In this document: positions 28,271 to 36,907 of the stretch, one piece after another
Position numbering within the stretch: the stretch's first letter is position 1
Layout: each line of letters opens with the position of its first letter
Assembly (NCBI RefSeq): GCF_900607235.1
Contig: NZ_LR027857.1
Span: forward strand, 62,001-126,000
DNA from: Olivibacter jilunii
GTDB lineage: Bacteria; Bacteroidota; Bacteroidia; Sphingobacteriales; Sphingobacteriaceae
Reading direction: 5' to 3'
Length of the DNA: 64,000 bases
The notes under the pieces: generated by a model
The model's database searches: none
The model's input: only the letters and a program-made list of their open reading frames with translations
Told to the model about the DNA's origin: nothing
Made by a program: the position numbers and the translations under genes

Positions 28271-30985
28271 ATGAAACGGCCTTCCTATTTTCTGCTTATA
28301 ATGGTTTTCATCTCCCTAACCGGATATGCACAAAAGCATGATACTACAGATGCTTTGCAGCGGACTTTAAAACACCTGGAAACTTTTCAACAGAAACATC
28401 CACAAGAACGGGTTTATCTACAGACAGATCGGGCATATTATGAAGCCGGTGATGATATCTGGTTTAAGGCCTATGTAACGGTAAGTCAATTCAATTTACT
28501 CTCGGCCATTAGCAAAATCATGTATGTTGAGCTATTGAATGATCAACAGGAAGTAGTACAATCCAGGCGATTACCGGTGATTTCCGGCTTGTCAATGGGC
28601 GACTTTAAATTGCCGGAAACACTTGTAGAAGGCCAATACCATATCCGTGCTTATACCAATTGGATGCGGAACTTCGATGAAGGCTTGTTTTTTCACCAAG
28701 CAATTACCGTAAACAACAAAAACTCCGGCGGCATTATTAGCAGAAGCAACTTTATTTACAAGAACACAACGGAAAAAGACAAACAGGTTTATGGTACTGT
28801 CCAGCTGCTGGACTTTAAAGGCCGGATGATTCTAAATAGGCAAGTAGCCTTCGAGCTAAAGAATAACGGCAAAACAATTGCTAAACAGCAAGTGGCAACA
28901 GATGAGCTTGGCCGATTGCGTTTTCAGTTTCCTTATGAAAGTCGAAAAAAAGACCAACCGGATTTATTAATTCTTCATATCGACCACGGTAATCAAGGGA
29001 CGATTGTAAAAAATATTCCGGTAATTATCCGTCCCGATAAACGTTCGATACACCTACAAGCAGAAGCAGGAACGCTGCTAGCAGGTATCCAAAACCGGGT
29101 TGGTGTCCAAGTAATCCGAAATTTTATAGATGAAAAACAAGAAGTGCAGGGGCAATTAGAAAGCAACGGGCAAGTAATCACAAAATTTAAAAGTGACGCT
29201 GCCGGTTTAGGTAGTTTCGACTTTATCCCGGAAAGCGACAAAGCCTATTCCGTACTGGTATATTTTGCTGACGGTGATACCATCCGTATGCCTTTGCCAG
29301 ACGTGCAAACAGAAGGATTTCATTTGGCCGTCAACAATTTAATGGAGCAGGGGATCGTTGCTCAATTGACGGCCTCGCAAAGTCATATAAAAAATCAGCA
29401 AATCGCATGCATCATTCAAAGCCAGGGTATGGTATTCTACGCAGCGAAACAGTCGATGAGCAAACCAGCGATTACATTTAATATCCCTAAAAAAGATTTA
29501 CCCTCAGGCATACTTGAGGTAGCTTTGTTAGATGAGCAAATGGATCTGATCGGCTCCCGCAAAATCTTCATTTTGAACCCCCGCGATACCCTTATACTAC
29601 AAGCAAGACCAAATCAAACAAGCTATGGTACTCGCGAAAAGATTACCCTTGAAATAAAAGGGCTTATGCCTGATACAACCGATATAGGTGCTTTTTCCGC
29701 TTCAGTGGTGAATATCGACAAAATACCCCAAATTCCTAAAGCAGACAAGAATATATTTTCGACCTTATGGCTTCAAGCTAATACTTACAACACCTTTGAT
29801 CAACCTCCGATCAACATTGTTCATCAAAACAAGCAGACTCAGCAGCAAATAGATGTGCTGATGCTCACTCAGTCTATTAATCGTAGCTTTTGGAAAAATG
29901 TAAAAGAGGGCAAGTTCCCCGAGATTGCCTATACACCTGAAAAAGAATTAAGGATCAGCGGTATTGTAACCAATAAGCAAGACGAGCCGGTCGCCAATGC
30001 AAAAGTGACCATTGCGTCCTTTAAACCAACTGCGACTGTTTTAGATACGGTGACAGACAGCGCTGGCCGTTTTAATTTCGACAAACTATTGTTTTATGAT
30101 CAAACCGATTTCCTCGTTCAGGCAAGAGATGCAAAAGGCAAAAAAAATGTAAAAGTAAAATTGGATGAAGTCCCCAGTCAGGCCATATCCCAAGAAGATC
30201 GTGAGGGAGAAGTGAAAGTAACTGCGAAGGAAGGGGCTTCAAATCAAAATAGCGAAAAATCGCTTGATGAAGTACAACAATATGGTTTTTCCGGGAAAAG
30301 CATTGTTTTGGAGGAAGTGGAAGTCAACGCGAAAAAAGAGAACCCGGCCAAACATTCATCTAATTTGAATGGTCCGGGGAATGCCGACCAAGTTATCAGT
30401 GGTGATGAGCTATATTTTAACGGCTGTCCGACACTCGATATTTGTCTACAAGGACGGCTTGTAGGCGTACGTTTTGTTAATGGTATCCCATATAGTACCC
30501 GTTCCATGAACCGGCCAATGCAAATCATTTTGGATGGCATGTACATGGACGCTTCCGCGCTCAATATTATTAACCCTTTTGACGTGGCCTCCGTTGAAGT
30601 ATTACGAACAGTAGGTAATACAGCCATTTACGGTATGTGGGGAAGCAATGGTGTGCTGGTGATCACTACAAGAAGAGGCGATCAGCCTAGACGTTTCGGT
30701 CCCGAACTCTATGCCCCCGGCTTGACAACCTTTAGTCCGCAAGGCTTCTATGAAATCCGTAATTTTGAATCACCGGATTACGAAGCAGCTGCAGATACTA
30801 CGGGTTCCGATCGACGTACCACCGTCTACTGGCAACCCGGAATAGTCGTTCAAAAGGAGCATCCCGCCTCCATCTCTTTCTATACGGCAGACGAACCGGG
30901 AATTTATCGTATCGAAATAGAAGGACTTGATGTGAATGGAAGATTAGGTAAGTCAACGTCATATATTCGGGTAGAAAAGAAATAG
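28271..30985 (+). CDS. Exported MG2-like / TonB-plug-domain protein without barrel
   Basis: A 904-residue protein with signal peptide MKRPSYFLLIMVFISLTGYA. Residues about 40-140 are an MG2-like macroglobulin domain (QERVYLQTDRAYYEAGDDIWFKAYV). A carboxypeptidase-regulatory-like domain lies near 555-640 (LRISGIVTNKQDEPVANAKVTI). A TonB-receptor plug segment lies near 710-800 (MQIILDGMYMDASALNIINPFDVASVEVLR, GMWGSNGVLVITTRRG). There is no following beta-barrel, so it is not a transporter by itself. Proteins of this layout are common in Bacteroidota; function is unknown to me. A weak hairpin follows the stop. Confidence 0.75.
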   Translation: MKRPSYFLLIMVFISLTGYAQKHDTTDALQRTLKHLETFQQKHPQERVYLQTDRAYYEAGDDIWFKAYVTVSQFNLLSAISKIMYVELLNDQQEVVQSRRLPVISGLSMGDFKLPETLVEGQYHIRAYTNWMRNFDEGLFFHQAITVNNKNSGGIISRSNFIYKNTTEKDKQVYGTVQLLDFKGRMILNRQVAFELKNNGKTIAKQQVATDELGRLRFQFPYESRKKDQPDLLILHIDHGNQGTIVKNIPVIIRPDKRSIHLQAEAGTLLAGIQNRVGVQVIRNFIDEKQEVQGQLESNGQVITKFKSDAAGLGSFDFIPESDKAYSVLVYFADGDTIRMPLPDVQTEGFHLAVNNLMEQGIVAQLTASQSHIKNQQIACIIQSQGMVFYAAKQSMSKPAITFNIPKKDLPSGILEVALLDEQMDLIGSRKIFILNPRDTLILQARPNQTSYGTREKITLEIKGLMPDTTDIGAFSASVVNIDKIPQIPKADKNIFSTLWLQANTYNTFDQPPINIVHQNKQTQQQIDVLMLTQSINRSFWKNVKEGKFPEIAYTPEKELRISGIVTNKQDEPVANAKVTIASFKPTATVLDTVTDSAGRFNFDKLLFYDQTDFLVQARDAKGKKNVKVKLDEVPSQAISQEDREGEVKVTAKEGASNQNSEKSLDEVQQYGFSGKSIVLEEVEVNAKKENPAKHSSNLNGPGNADQVISGDELYFNGCPTLDICLQGRLVGVRFVNGIPYSTRSMNRPMQIILDGMYMDASALNIINPFDVASVEVLRTVGNTAIYGMWGSNGVLVITTRRGDQPRRFGPELYAPGLTTFSPQGFYEIRNFESPDYEAAADTTGSDRRTTVYWQPGIVVQKEHPASISFYTADEPGIYRIEIEGLDVNGRLGKSTSYIRVEKK

Positions 30986-30986
30986 G

Positions 30987-31018
30987 AAGAAGGGGGTCAA
31001 TTCCCTGTTCTTATTTTA
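30987..31018 (+). terminator. Weak terminator-like hairpin after the MG2/plug gene
   Basis: AAGAA (30987-30991) and GGG pair with CCC and TTCTT (31008-31012) around an internal mismatch, followed by ATTTT. Stability looks moderate. Confidence 0.35.
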
Positions 31019-31135
31019 CAACTTAACAATTAGCTTTAGGGTAAGATTGAGCTTGTCTGCCCCTCTGTTGGTTGGTGTTACTGTAGCTGCTACAGTTTTA
31101 TCACTACCCACCTACTTTACGGTTTTACGGCTTAA

Positions 31136-32359
31136 CTACTTAACTACCTTAAAATCGATATCAATACTTATTTCCCGGTTGACATCCATCTTCTTCCAAA
31201 GCGGGCCATTTCGTACGATCTCCACAGCTCGTTTATCATGTTTGGGATCCAGACTTTTAATAACCCGTATATTTTCCGGTTTACCATCTTTATCTAGCCA
31301 AAAAGCGATTTTGACTCGGCCCGCTCGGTCTTTAATGGCTCCTGTCGATTCCTCCAAATACTTCTCATAGGCCTTCCAACCAATGAGGGGCTCGGTGACT
31401 AATCTCGCGGAAGGTATGCTGATGGTTGAATCCTTAGTGATATGAACATCAAGAGTGCGGCTCGCTAATTTCGATGACACGCTCTTTTTTGTCCCTTGTC
31501 GGTTATAAGCCGAAACCACTTCCTCATTCAGGGTCGCATTTACCGGCTGCATGGCAATCATTACACTATCCTGATCTTTTACGGCGACATTTCGATTTTC
31601 ATATCCCAAATAGGACACCTTTAATGTTTCGGCTCTTTGCGGATTTAAAAGGGTGAATTGACCGTTCGAATCTGTAACGACACTTGTAAGTTTGGCTGCT
31701 TTCACGGTCACGCCTGCTAAAGGTTCTTCCGTATGTTCGTCCACGACACGTCCTCGAATAGGTGTAGGTTCGACCACTTGTTTGGGCGCTAAAGTCGCTA
31801 AGGCAGTTTCAGCATGTGTTTCCACAAGAGAGTCTACTACTGTAGCCTTCTGATGTGATGGTTCTTCTACTTGGTTCAAAGAAGATACCGGTTTACGACG
31901 TGCCGCTGATGAACGCGTCGGTACCGGGGCCTTGGCAGTGGTTTTAGGTTCTTTAACAGGTTTCATCGCAATCAAAGGCATAGAATCTCTTTTAACGCTA
32001 GTTTGCGAATCCCTTGCCTGGTTTTGTTCTTGCACCAAAGTGGGTTGTTGAATGAATTCTTTCTTTAAGATCCAATATCCCATAAAGAAGAGAACTCCCA
32101 CAAGAGAAGCGGCCATCCACCAAAGAGACTGCTTTTTTCGATGAATAGCAGGCGTATTAAGCCGCTCCCGCATACGTCCCTTAATATCCGCTAAGTTCCC
32201 CACGTGCATCTGCTCATCCCCTTTCTCCATTCCCTGCAATAGATCCATCAACAAAGGATCGTTGTGTGCCCGCCGCTCCAGTTGATACATTTCTTCGCGG
32301 CTCAGCTCTCCTTTTAGATAGCTCTTAATTAACGCTATGTCAGATTTATGCTCTTTCAC
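31136..32359 (-). CDS. Anti-sigma-like membrane protein with carboxypeptidase-regulatory and TonB C-terminal domains
   Basis: A 407-residue protein: an N-terminal anti-sigma-like helical segment (IALIKSYLKGELSREEMYQLERRAHNDPLLMDLLQGME, 8-46), one membrane span (WWMAASLVGVLFFMGYWIL, about 84-102), a Pro/Lys/Thr-rich linker, a carboxypeptidase-regulatory-like domain (PIRGRVVDEHTEEPLAGVTVKAA, about 198-285) and a TonB-C-like end (GRVKIAFWLDKDGKPENIRVIKS). Its first 14 bp overlap the end of the ECF sigma gene, so the two are co-translated. Probably holds the sigma factor at the membrane; the TonB-like end is unusual for an anti-sigma protein. The stop TAG is formed by the spacer module GTTAAGTAG. 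Confidence 0.75.
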   Translation of the reverse strand: MKEHKSDIALIKSYLKGELSREEMYQLERRAHNDPLLMDLLQGMEKGDEQMHVGNLADIKGRMRERLNTPAIHRKKQSLWWMAASLVGVLFFMGYWILKKEFIQQPTLVQEQNQARDSQTSVKRDSMPLIAMKPVKEPKTTAKAPVPTRSSAARRKPVSSLNQVEEPSHQKATVVDSLVETHAETALATLAPKQVVEPTPIRGRVVDEHTEEPLAGVTVKAAKLTSVVTDSNGQFTLLNPQRAETLKVSYLGYENRNVAVKDQDSVMIAMQPVNATLNEEVVSAYNRQGTKKSVSSKLASRTLDVHITKDSTISIPSARLVTEPLIGWKAYEKYLEESTGAIKDRAGRVKIAFWLDKDGKPENIRVIKSLDPKHDKRAVEIVRNGPLWKKMDVNREISIDIDFKVVK

Positions 32360-32927
32360 GGTGATTATCCATACAATTCTTTAAATTCCTCTTGCCATTT
32401 TGAATGTAGCTTTTTACCTCATTGAGCGAATACCCTGTTATATCCACAATTTCTTTATAGCATTTCTCATTCAGAAAAAAGAGGTCTATGCTCTTCTTTT
32501 GTTTTTCCGGTAGCGTTTCTAAACATTTTTCCAAAGCTACCAAAGCAATCTCTTTTTCTTCCCGGTCTTCAGGATGCACATCCATAGGAAATTCCACAAA
32601 TTCTTCCATGGAAACCCATTGCATCTTTTTCTCCGACCGTAGCTGCATCAAACAGAAATTTCTAGTCAACACATAAAGCCAGGTGACAAATTTCTTAATT
32701 TCTTGCTTTTCTACCTTTACGATCAGCTCTTCAAACAGCTGCATGACCGCATCTTTTGCTCGCTCTCCATCCTCCAAATAACGAAAGCAAACGTAATATA
32801 CCATTTCCGTATGCCGCTCATATAGCTCACCTAAAACCGTTAAATCTCGTGTATGGAGATAACGTTTTAACAATGACGCATCGTCTAGTGTCTCATTCGT
32901 TTTTTTTGAGCGTTGGAACCAATTCAT
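32346..32927 (-). CDS. ECF-type RNA polymerase sigma factor
   Basis: A 193-residue sigma-70-family protein. Region 2 spans about residues 25-95 (LYERHTEMVYYVCFRYLEDGERAKDAVMQLFEELIVKV, then FVTWLYVLTRNFCLMQLR) and region 4 about 130-185 (LETLPEKQKKSIDLFFLNEKCYKEIVDITGYSLNEVKSYIQNGKRNLK). No regions 1 or 3, as in ECF members. It overlaps the anti-sigma-like gene by 14 bp and diverges from the vWA gene, which it may control. Confidence 0.9.
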   Translation of the reverse strand: MNWFQRSKKTNETLDDASLLKRYLHTRDLTVLGELYERHTEMVYYVCFRYLEDGERAKDAVMQLFEELIVKVEKQEIKKFVTWLYVLTRNFCLMQLRSEKKMQWVSMEEFVEFPMDVHPEDREEKEIALVALEKCLETLPEKQKKSIDLFFLNEKCYKEIVDITGYSLNEVKSYIQNGKRNLKNCMDNHRERA

Positions 32928-32995
32928 GCCGAGCGTAAAATAATGCTTTTTTTTGATTAGTTAAGTAGTTAAACAGTTGAGAGGTTAATTAGCCA

Positions 32996-33051
32996 ATGTG
33001 ATAATGAGCCAATTAGCTAGCTTAGGTTGATCGTTAAGTCGTGCTTAAAGC
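32996..33051 (-). repeat. 56-bp dispersed spacer repeat, copy 2
   Basis: Inverted, 53/56-identical copy of 12639-12694, lying in the divergent spacer between the sigma and vWA genes. Confidence 0.75.
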
Positions 33052-33159
33052 CTACTGCCTATAGCTTACTGCTTATAGCCTAACGCCCTGTAAATAGTTA
33101 TTATAAAAAAAATTATGGAATTATAGATAGCACTGCATCCTTGGGCAAAATTTACGATT

Positions 33160-35028
33160 ATGAATACAAGAATATCAGTAATTCTACTCCTCTTTAGCCT
33201 GCTTTCCTTCAAGCCAAGCTCGGAACTGACCGTTAATGGCATCGTTTACAATCAGGCAGATCAACTAGGTATAGCGGGTGTTTCGGTTCTTATAGAAGGT
33301 ACAACTATCGGTACGCTCACAGACGCAAAGGGTCGATATACTATTAAATTGACTCCCCGAGCAAAGTTTCTTATTTTTTCCAAACTCGGTTTCGAAAGTA
33401 AACGTGTCGCGATTGGGGCAGGGAAGCAGCTGGACGTGACATTAATACCTTCTGTCGCATTACAAGAGATCACCGTAGTGGAGCATGCGCATGTCAAAAA
33501 ACGCGGCGCACAAACATTGATGGCCTATAGCCCTGGCTTACACGTGCGTCCCCCATCGTCACCTTTCTATATGCAGCATCTTCCATCGACGGAAGATTAT
33601 CAAAAAATTAAAGAAAACGGGTTTGTCAGTCCAAAAAAAGAGCCCTTATCAACTTTTGCGGTTGATGTTGATGGTGCGTCCTATAGCAATATTCGCCGCT
33701 TTATCAATAACGGTCAATTACCACCAAAAGATGCCATACGTTTGGAAGAGATGATCAACTATTTTCAATATAATTTACCGGCCCCTCAAAATAATGAGCC
33801 CGTGGCGATCCACACGGAACTATCGCAAGCCCCTTGGAATCCTCACCATCGTCTGTTGCGTATTGCCTTGAAGGCAAAAGCCATTGATGCCGCGAAACTT
33901 CCACCTGCAAACCTCGTTTTCTTAATCGATGTGTCGGGATCAATGGACGGTCCCAATCGATTACCCCTAGTAAAATCGTCATTAAAGATGTTAGTCGATC
34001 AATTGCGCAAAGAAGACCGAGTGGCCATTGTGACCTATGCCGGCACCGCGCGAATCAAACTTGCGCCTGTTTGGGCTAACGAAAAGATGCGTATAAAAAA
34101 TGCCATCGACGAACTTGATGCCGGTGGTTCTACTGCCGGTGGTGCCGGTTTAAAAATGGCCTACGACTTGGCGAGAGAACATTTTAAAAAAGACGGTAAT
34201 AATCGTATTATCCTGGCTTCGGATGGCGACTTTAACGTAGGCCCTTCCAGTAACGAGGATATGGAAACATTGATTGAAAAAGAACGACAAAGCGGTGTCA
34301 GCTTATCGGTACTTGGCTTTGGGATGGTCAATTTGAAAGACAGCAAGATGGAACTTTTGGCGAATAAAGGACATGGGAACTATGCCTATATAGATAATTT
34401 GATGGAAGCAAAAAAGGCAATGATAAGCGAGTTCGGCGCCACCTTTTTTACGGTAGCCAAGGATGTTAAAATGCAAGTTGAATTCAATCCCGCTAAGGTA
34501 GAAGCTTATCGCTTATTGGGCTACGAGAATCGTTTGCTGAACCAAGAAGATTTCAACAATGATCAAAAGCTCGGCGGTGATATGGGAACCGGACATATCG
34601 TTACTGCCTTTTATGAAATTGTTCCCAAAGGCATTAAAGAGCCTTATATAGGCAGTGTAGATCCCTTAAAATATCAACCGGAGAAAAGTGTATTTGTCGC
34701 AAAAGCTTCCGATGAACTGCTTACGGTTAAATTTAGGTACAAGGAACCAAAAGAAGATAAAAGCAAAATGAAACAAGTTAGTGTTTTGGATAAGCCGATG
34801 CAGCTAGCCGAAACCAGCGATGATTTTCGCTTCGCAAGTGCTATTGCTGAATTTGCCATGCTGTTGCGGAATTCCGATTTCAAACAGCAGGCTAATTACG
34901 ATGCGCTTATTAATCGTGCGAAATCAGCTAGAGGGGCGGATTCAACGGGTTATCGTGCGGAATTTATACGATTGGCAGAAAGTGCTAAATTGCTAGCAAA
35001 AAGTAACGATATAGCGGCTAAAGAATAA
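33160..35028 (+). CDS. von Willebrand factor type A domain protein (YfbK-like)
   Basis: A 622-residue exported protein. Signal peptide (1-21), carboxypeptidase-regulatory-like domain (LTVNGIVYNQADQLGIAGVSVLIEG, 23-105), vWF N-terminal region (STFAVDVDGASYSNIRRFINNGQLPPKDAIRLEEMINYF, 164-202), vWA domain with the MIDAS motif DVSGS (257-261) and the later Thr (GGSTAGG) and Asp (LASDGDFN), and a C-terminal DUF3520-like part. Likely a surface or periplasmic metal-dependent adhesion or scaffold protein. Divergent from the ECF sigma gene; the same pairing is common in Bacteroidota. Converges with the esterase gene. Confidence 0.88.
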   Translation: MNTRISVILLLFSLLSFKPSSELTVNGIVYNQADQLGIAGVSVLIEGTTIGTLTDAKGRYTIKLTPRAKFLIFSKLGFESKRVAIGAGKQLDVTLIPSVALQEITVVEHAHVKKRGAQTLMAYSPGLHVRPPSSPFYMQHLPSTEDYQKIKENGFVSPKKEPLSTFAVDVDGASYSNIRRFINNGQLPPKDAIRLEEMINYFQYNLPAPQNNEPVAIHTELSQAPWNPHHRLLRIALKAKAIDAAKLPPANLVFLIDVSGSMDGPNRLPLVKSSLKMLVDQLRKEDRVAIVTYAGTARIKLAPVWANEKMRIKNAIDELDAGGSTAGGAGLKMAYDLAREHFKKDGNNRIILASDGDFNVGPSSNEDMETLIEKERQSGVSLSVLGFGMVNLKDSKMELLANKGHGNYAYIDNLMEAKKAMISEFGATFFTVAKDVKMQVEFNPAKVEAYRLLGYENRLLNQEDFNNDQKLGGDMGTGHIVTAFYEIVPKGIKEPYIGSVDPLKYQPEKSVFVAKASDELLTVKFRYKEPKEDKSKMKQVSVLDKPMQLAETSDDFRFASAIAEFAMLLRNSDFKQQANYDALINRAKSARGADSTGYRAEFIRLAESAKLLAKSNDIAAKE

Positions 35029-35040
35029 CAACAAGTAAAT

Positions 35041-35071
35041 GAGGGAGCTATCTTGAAATAGATAACCCCTC
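35041..35071. terminator. Hairpin between convergent vWA and esterase genes
   Basis: GAGGG (35041-35045) pairs with CCCTC (35067-35071) and TATCT (35049-35053) with AGATA (35060-35064). The T run on either side is poor, so confidence is modest; position between converging genes fits a terminator. Confidence 0.4.
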
Positions 35072-35108
35072 ATTTCCCGCTTATTTGTACCCAATGGAGA
35101 AAGGGAGT

Positions 35109-35726
35109 TTAGAGAAGCTTATTAGCTAAGTCCAGCTCTTCCCTCGAGATGCTATGTGCTTTGTTTTTAAAGAATTGCAAGGTAACATGTCCACCAAGAT
35201 CTTCCAAGACCTTCGCTGTATCTGTCACACGTGCAACGGGCACATGCACATCCGGATCACTACTAGTTAATAGAATAGGTGTACCTTGAAAATTGCCTTG
35301 ATAACGCTGATTAATTAATTGTTGTCCAATCAATCCACCTGTAAAAGCAATAATACCACCATATTTCTTTGCATTCCTTGCCGTATACTCAAGCGTTAGA
35401 CAGGCACCTTGCGAGAAACCCAGAAAATAGATCTGCTCTTCTAAAACACCATTCACTTTGAGTTCTTCTACAACCTCTCCAATAATGGCTATTGCCGAAT
35501 CAAGTGCAGGCTGATTATCCTGCTCAGGTGCCATGAAACTGTAAGGATACCAGCTATTGTTAGTAGCTTGCGGTGCGAAGATAGCCATATCATCAATCTT
35601 CAAAAAACGCTGAAGTGATATAATATCGGCCGCACTCCCTCCGCGTCCGTGAATCATAAGGATAGCCTTATCCGTTTCATTGAACGGTTTTCCCGCTTTT
35701 ATAAATTGTTTATCGTGTGTGTACAT
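35109..35726 (-). CDS. Phospholipase/carboxylesterase family alpha/beta hydrolase (MhqD-like)
   Basis: A 205-residue cytosolic hydrolase: AILMIHGRGGSAADI (oxyanion region, 22-36), nucleophile motif GFSQGACLTLEY (about 103-114), acid in TSSDPDVHVPV (about 157-167) and a terminal catalytic His in FFKNKAHSISREELDL. It is 119 bp downstream of a ring-cleaving dioxygenase gene on the same strand, the same partnership as MhqD with MhqO in Bacillus, where the pair handles quinones and aromatic electrophiles. No MarR-type regulator is nearby. General esterase is the cautious call. Confidence 0.85.
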   Translation of the reverse strand: MYTHDKQFIKAGKPFNETDKAILMIHGRGGSAADIISLQRFLKIDDMAIFAPQATNNSWYPYSFMAPEQDNQPALDSAIAIIGEVVEELKVNGVLEEQIYFLGFSQGACLTLEYTARNAKKYGGIIAFTGGLIGQQLINQRYQGNFQGTPILLTSSDPDVHVPVARVTDTAKVLEDLGGHVTLQFFKNKAHSISREELDLANKLL

Positions 35727-35845
35727 GTTATTAAATGATGAGTGTTGAACGATGAGTTATGAATTTTTAGCCGTAGCACGGGCAGCGGCGGTTGCAGGAG
35801 CTTAAAGCGTACACCTTATACCCTAAACCCAACGCCTTTCTCCGC

Positions 35846-36781
35846 TTATCCCAAAGAAGGAAGCACTTTTTCCAATTGTTCCCGATAAGCTTCGTATTGC
35901 GGCGGCAGTTTTAATCCTTTACCTAGATCTTCCACCGTTTCATCCGTTGCAAAACCCGGATTGTCCGTTGCAATTTCGAAAAGTACTCCCACTGGCTCCC
36001 GGAAGTAAAGTGAATAGAAATAGTTTCTATCTATCTTTTCCGTAATCTGTAAACCAGCTTCCAACACTTTTTGGCGATAATACATTAACACCTCTTCATT
36101 TTCTACCCTGAACGCAACATGATGTACCGAGCCGCCTGCTACATGGCCGGCACTTTCACCCGGCGCTTCAACCAAATCAACTAAATTGGCCTGTGCTGCA
36201 TGATCGGTAATAAAGCGAAAACGGTTAACGTGCTGCTCTGTCAAGCGATAACCCAAAATGTCAGTCAACACCCTTGCTGTTGCTTCTGCCTTATTGGTGG
36301 TAATAGTGATATGATGGAATCCCCTTGTAGCTACTAATTCGCCTACTTCACTGGTTGTCCATGGTTTGCGCGTATCTTCATTCTTTGGAACCGTTAGCTC
36401 AAATTTAAGTCCATCGGGATCTAAAAAAGTGAGATACTGCTCACCAAATTTTTCTGCCACTTTATTATAAGTTACATTATTAGCTTCGAATCGCTTCATC
36501 CAAAAATCCAAGCTTTCCGCAGGCACGGAATAGCCGATTTCGGTAACCTGGCGTGTTCCTCGTCTACCTGCTGAAATCCCGCCCCAAGGGAAAAAAGTCA
36601 AAATAGTACCGGGTGTACCAACTTCATCGCCATAGTAAAAATGATAGGTCTCCGGATCGTCGAAATTCACCGTTTTTTTCACTAATCGCAAACCTAGCAC
36701 ACGTGTGTAAAAATCATAATTCTTTTTAGCATCACCTGCAATTGCTGTGATATGGTGTATGCCTCTTATTTGATTGTCCAT
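35846..36781 (-). CDS. Ring-cleaving dioxygenase, glyoxalase fold (MhqO-like)
   Basis: A 311-residue protein of two vicinal-oxygen-chelate units: IRGIHHITAIAGDAKKNYDFYTRVLGLRLVKKTVNFDDP (4-42) and ATRGFHHITITTNKAEATARVLTDILGY (about 151-178). Metal ligands are the His of GIHHITA, the His of GSVHHVAFR and the Glu of GVLFEIAT. The combination is that of the MhqO/LinE-like hydroquinone dioxygenases. With the esterase downstream it likely forms a small stress operon against quinone-type compounds. Substrate not shown by sequence. Confidence 0.87.
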   Translation of the reverse strand: MDNQIRGIHHITAIAGDAKKNYDFYTRVLGLRLVKKTVNFDDPETYHFYYGDEVGTPGTILTFFPWGGISAGRRGTRQVTEIGYSVPAESLDFWMKRFEANNVTYNKVAEKFGEQYLTFLDPDGLKFELTVPKNEDTRKPWTTSEVGELVATRGFHHITITTNKAEATARVLTDILGYRLTEQHVNRFRFITDHAAQANLVDLVEAPGESAGHVAGGSVHHVAFRVENEEVLMYYRQKVLEAGLQITEKIDRNYFYSLYFREPVGVLFEIATDNPGFATDETVEDLGKGLKLPPQYEAYREQLEKVLPSLG

Positions 36782-36907
36782 GTCTTTGTCCTTTCTATTA
36801 TCTTATGATACAAAGGTCGACATCCCATTGTTCAAAAAAATTAACCTATGACAAGAAATTGTAACGAGTTGAAGTTCTACCTATTTGGAAACCGCACATG
36901 ATAGCAA

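Noticed and set aside
30244..30627. 127-codon minus-strand frame inside the MG2/plug gene
   Set aside because: Antisense shadow; the sense frame has clear domains.
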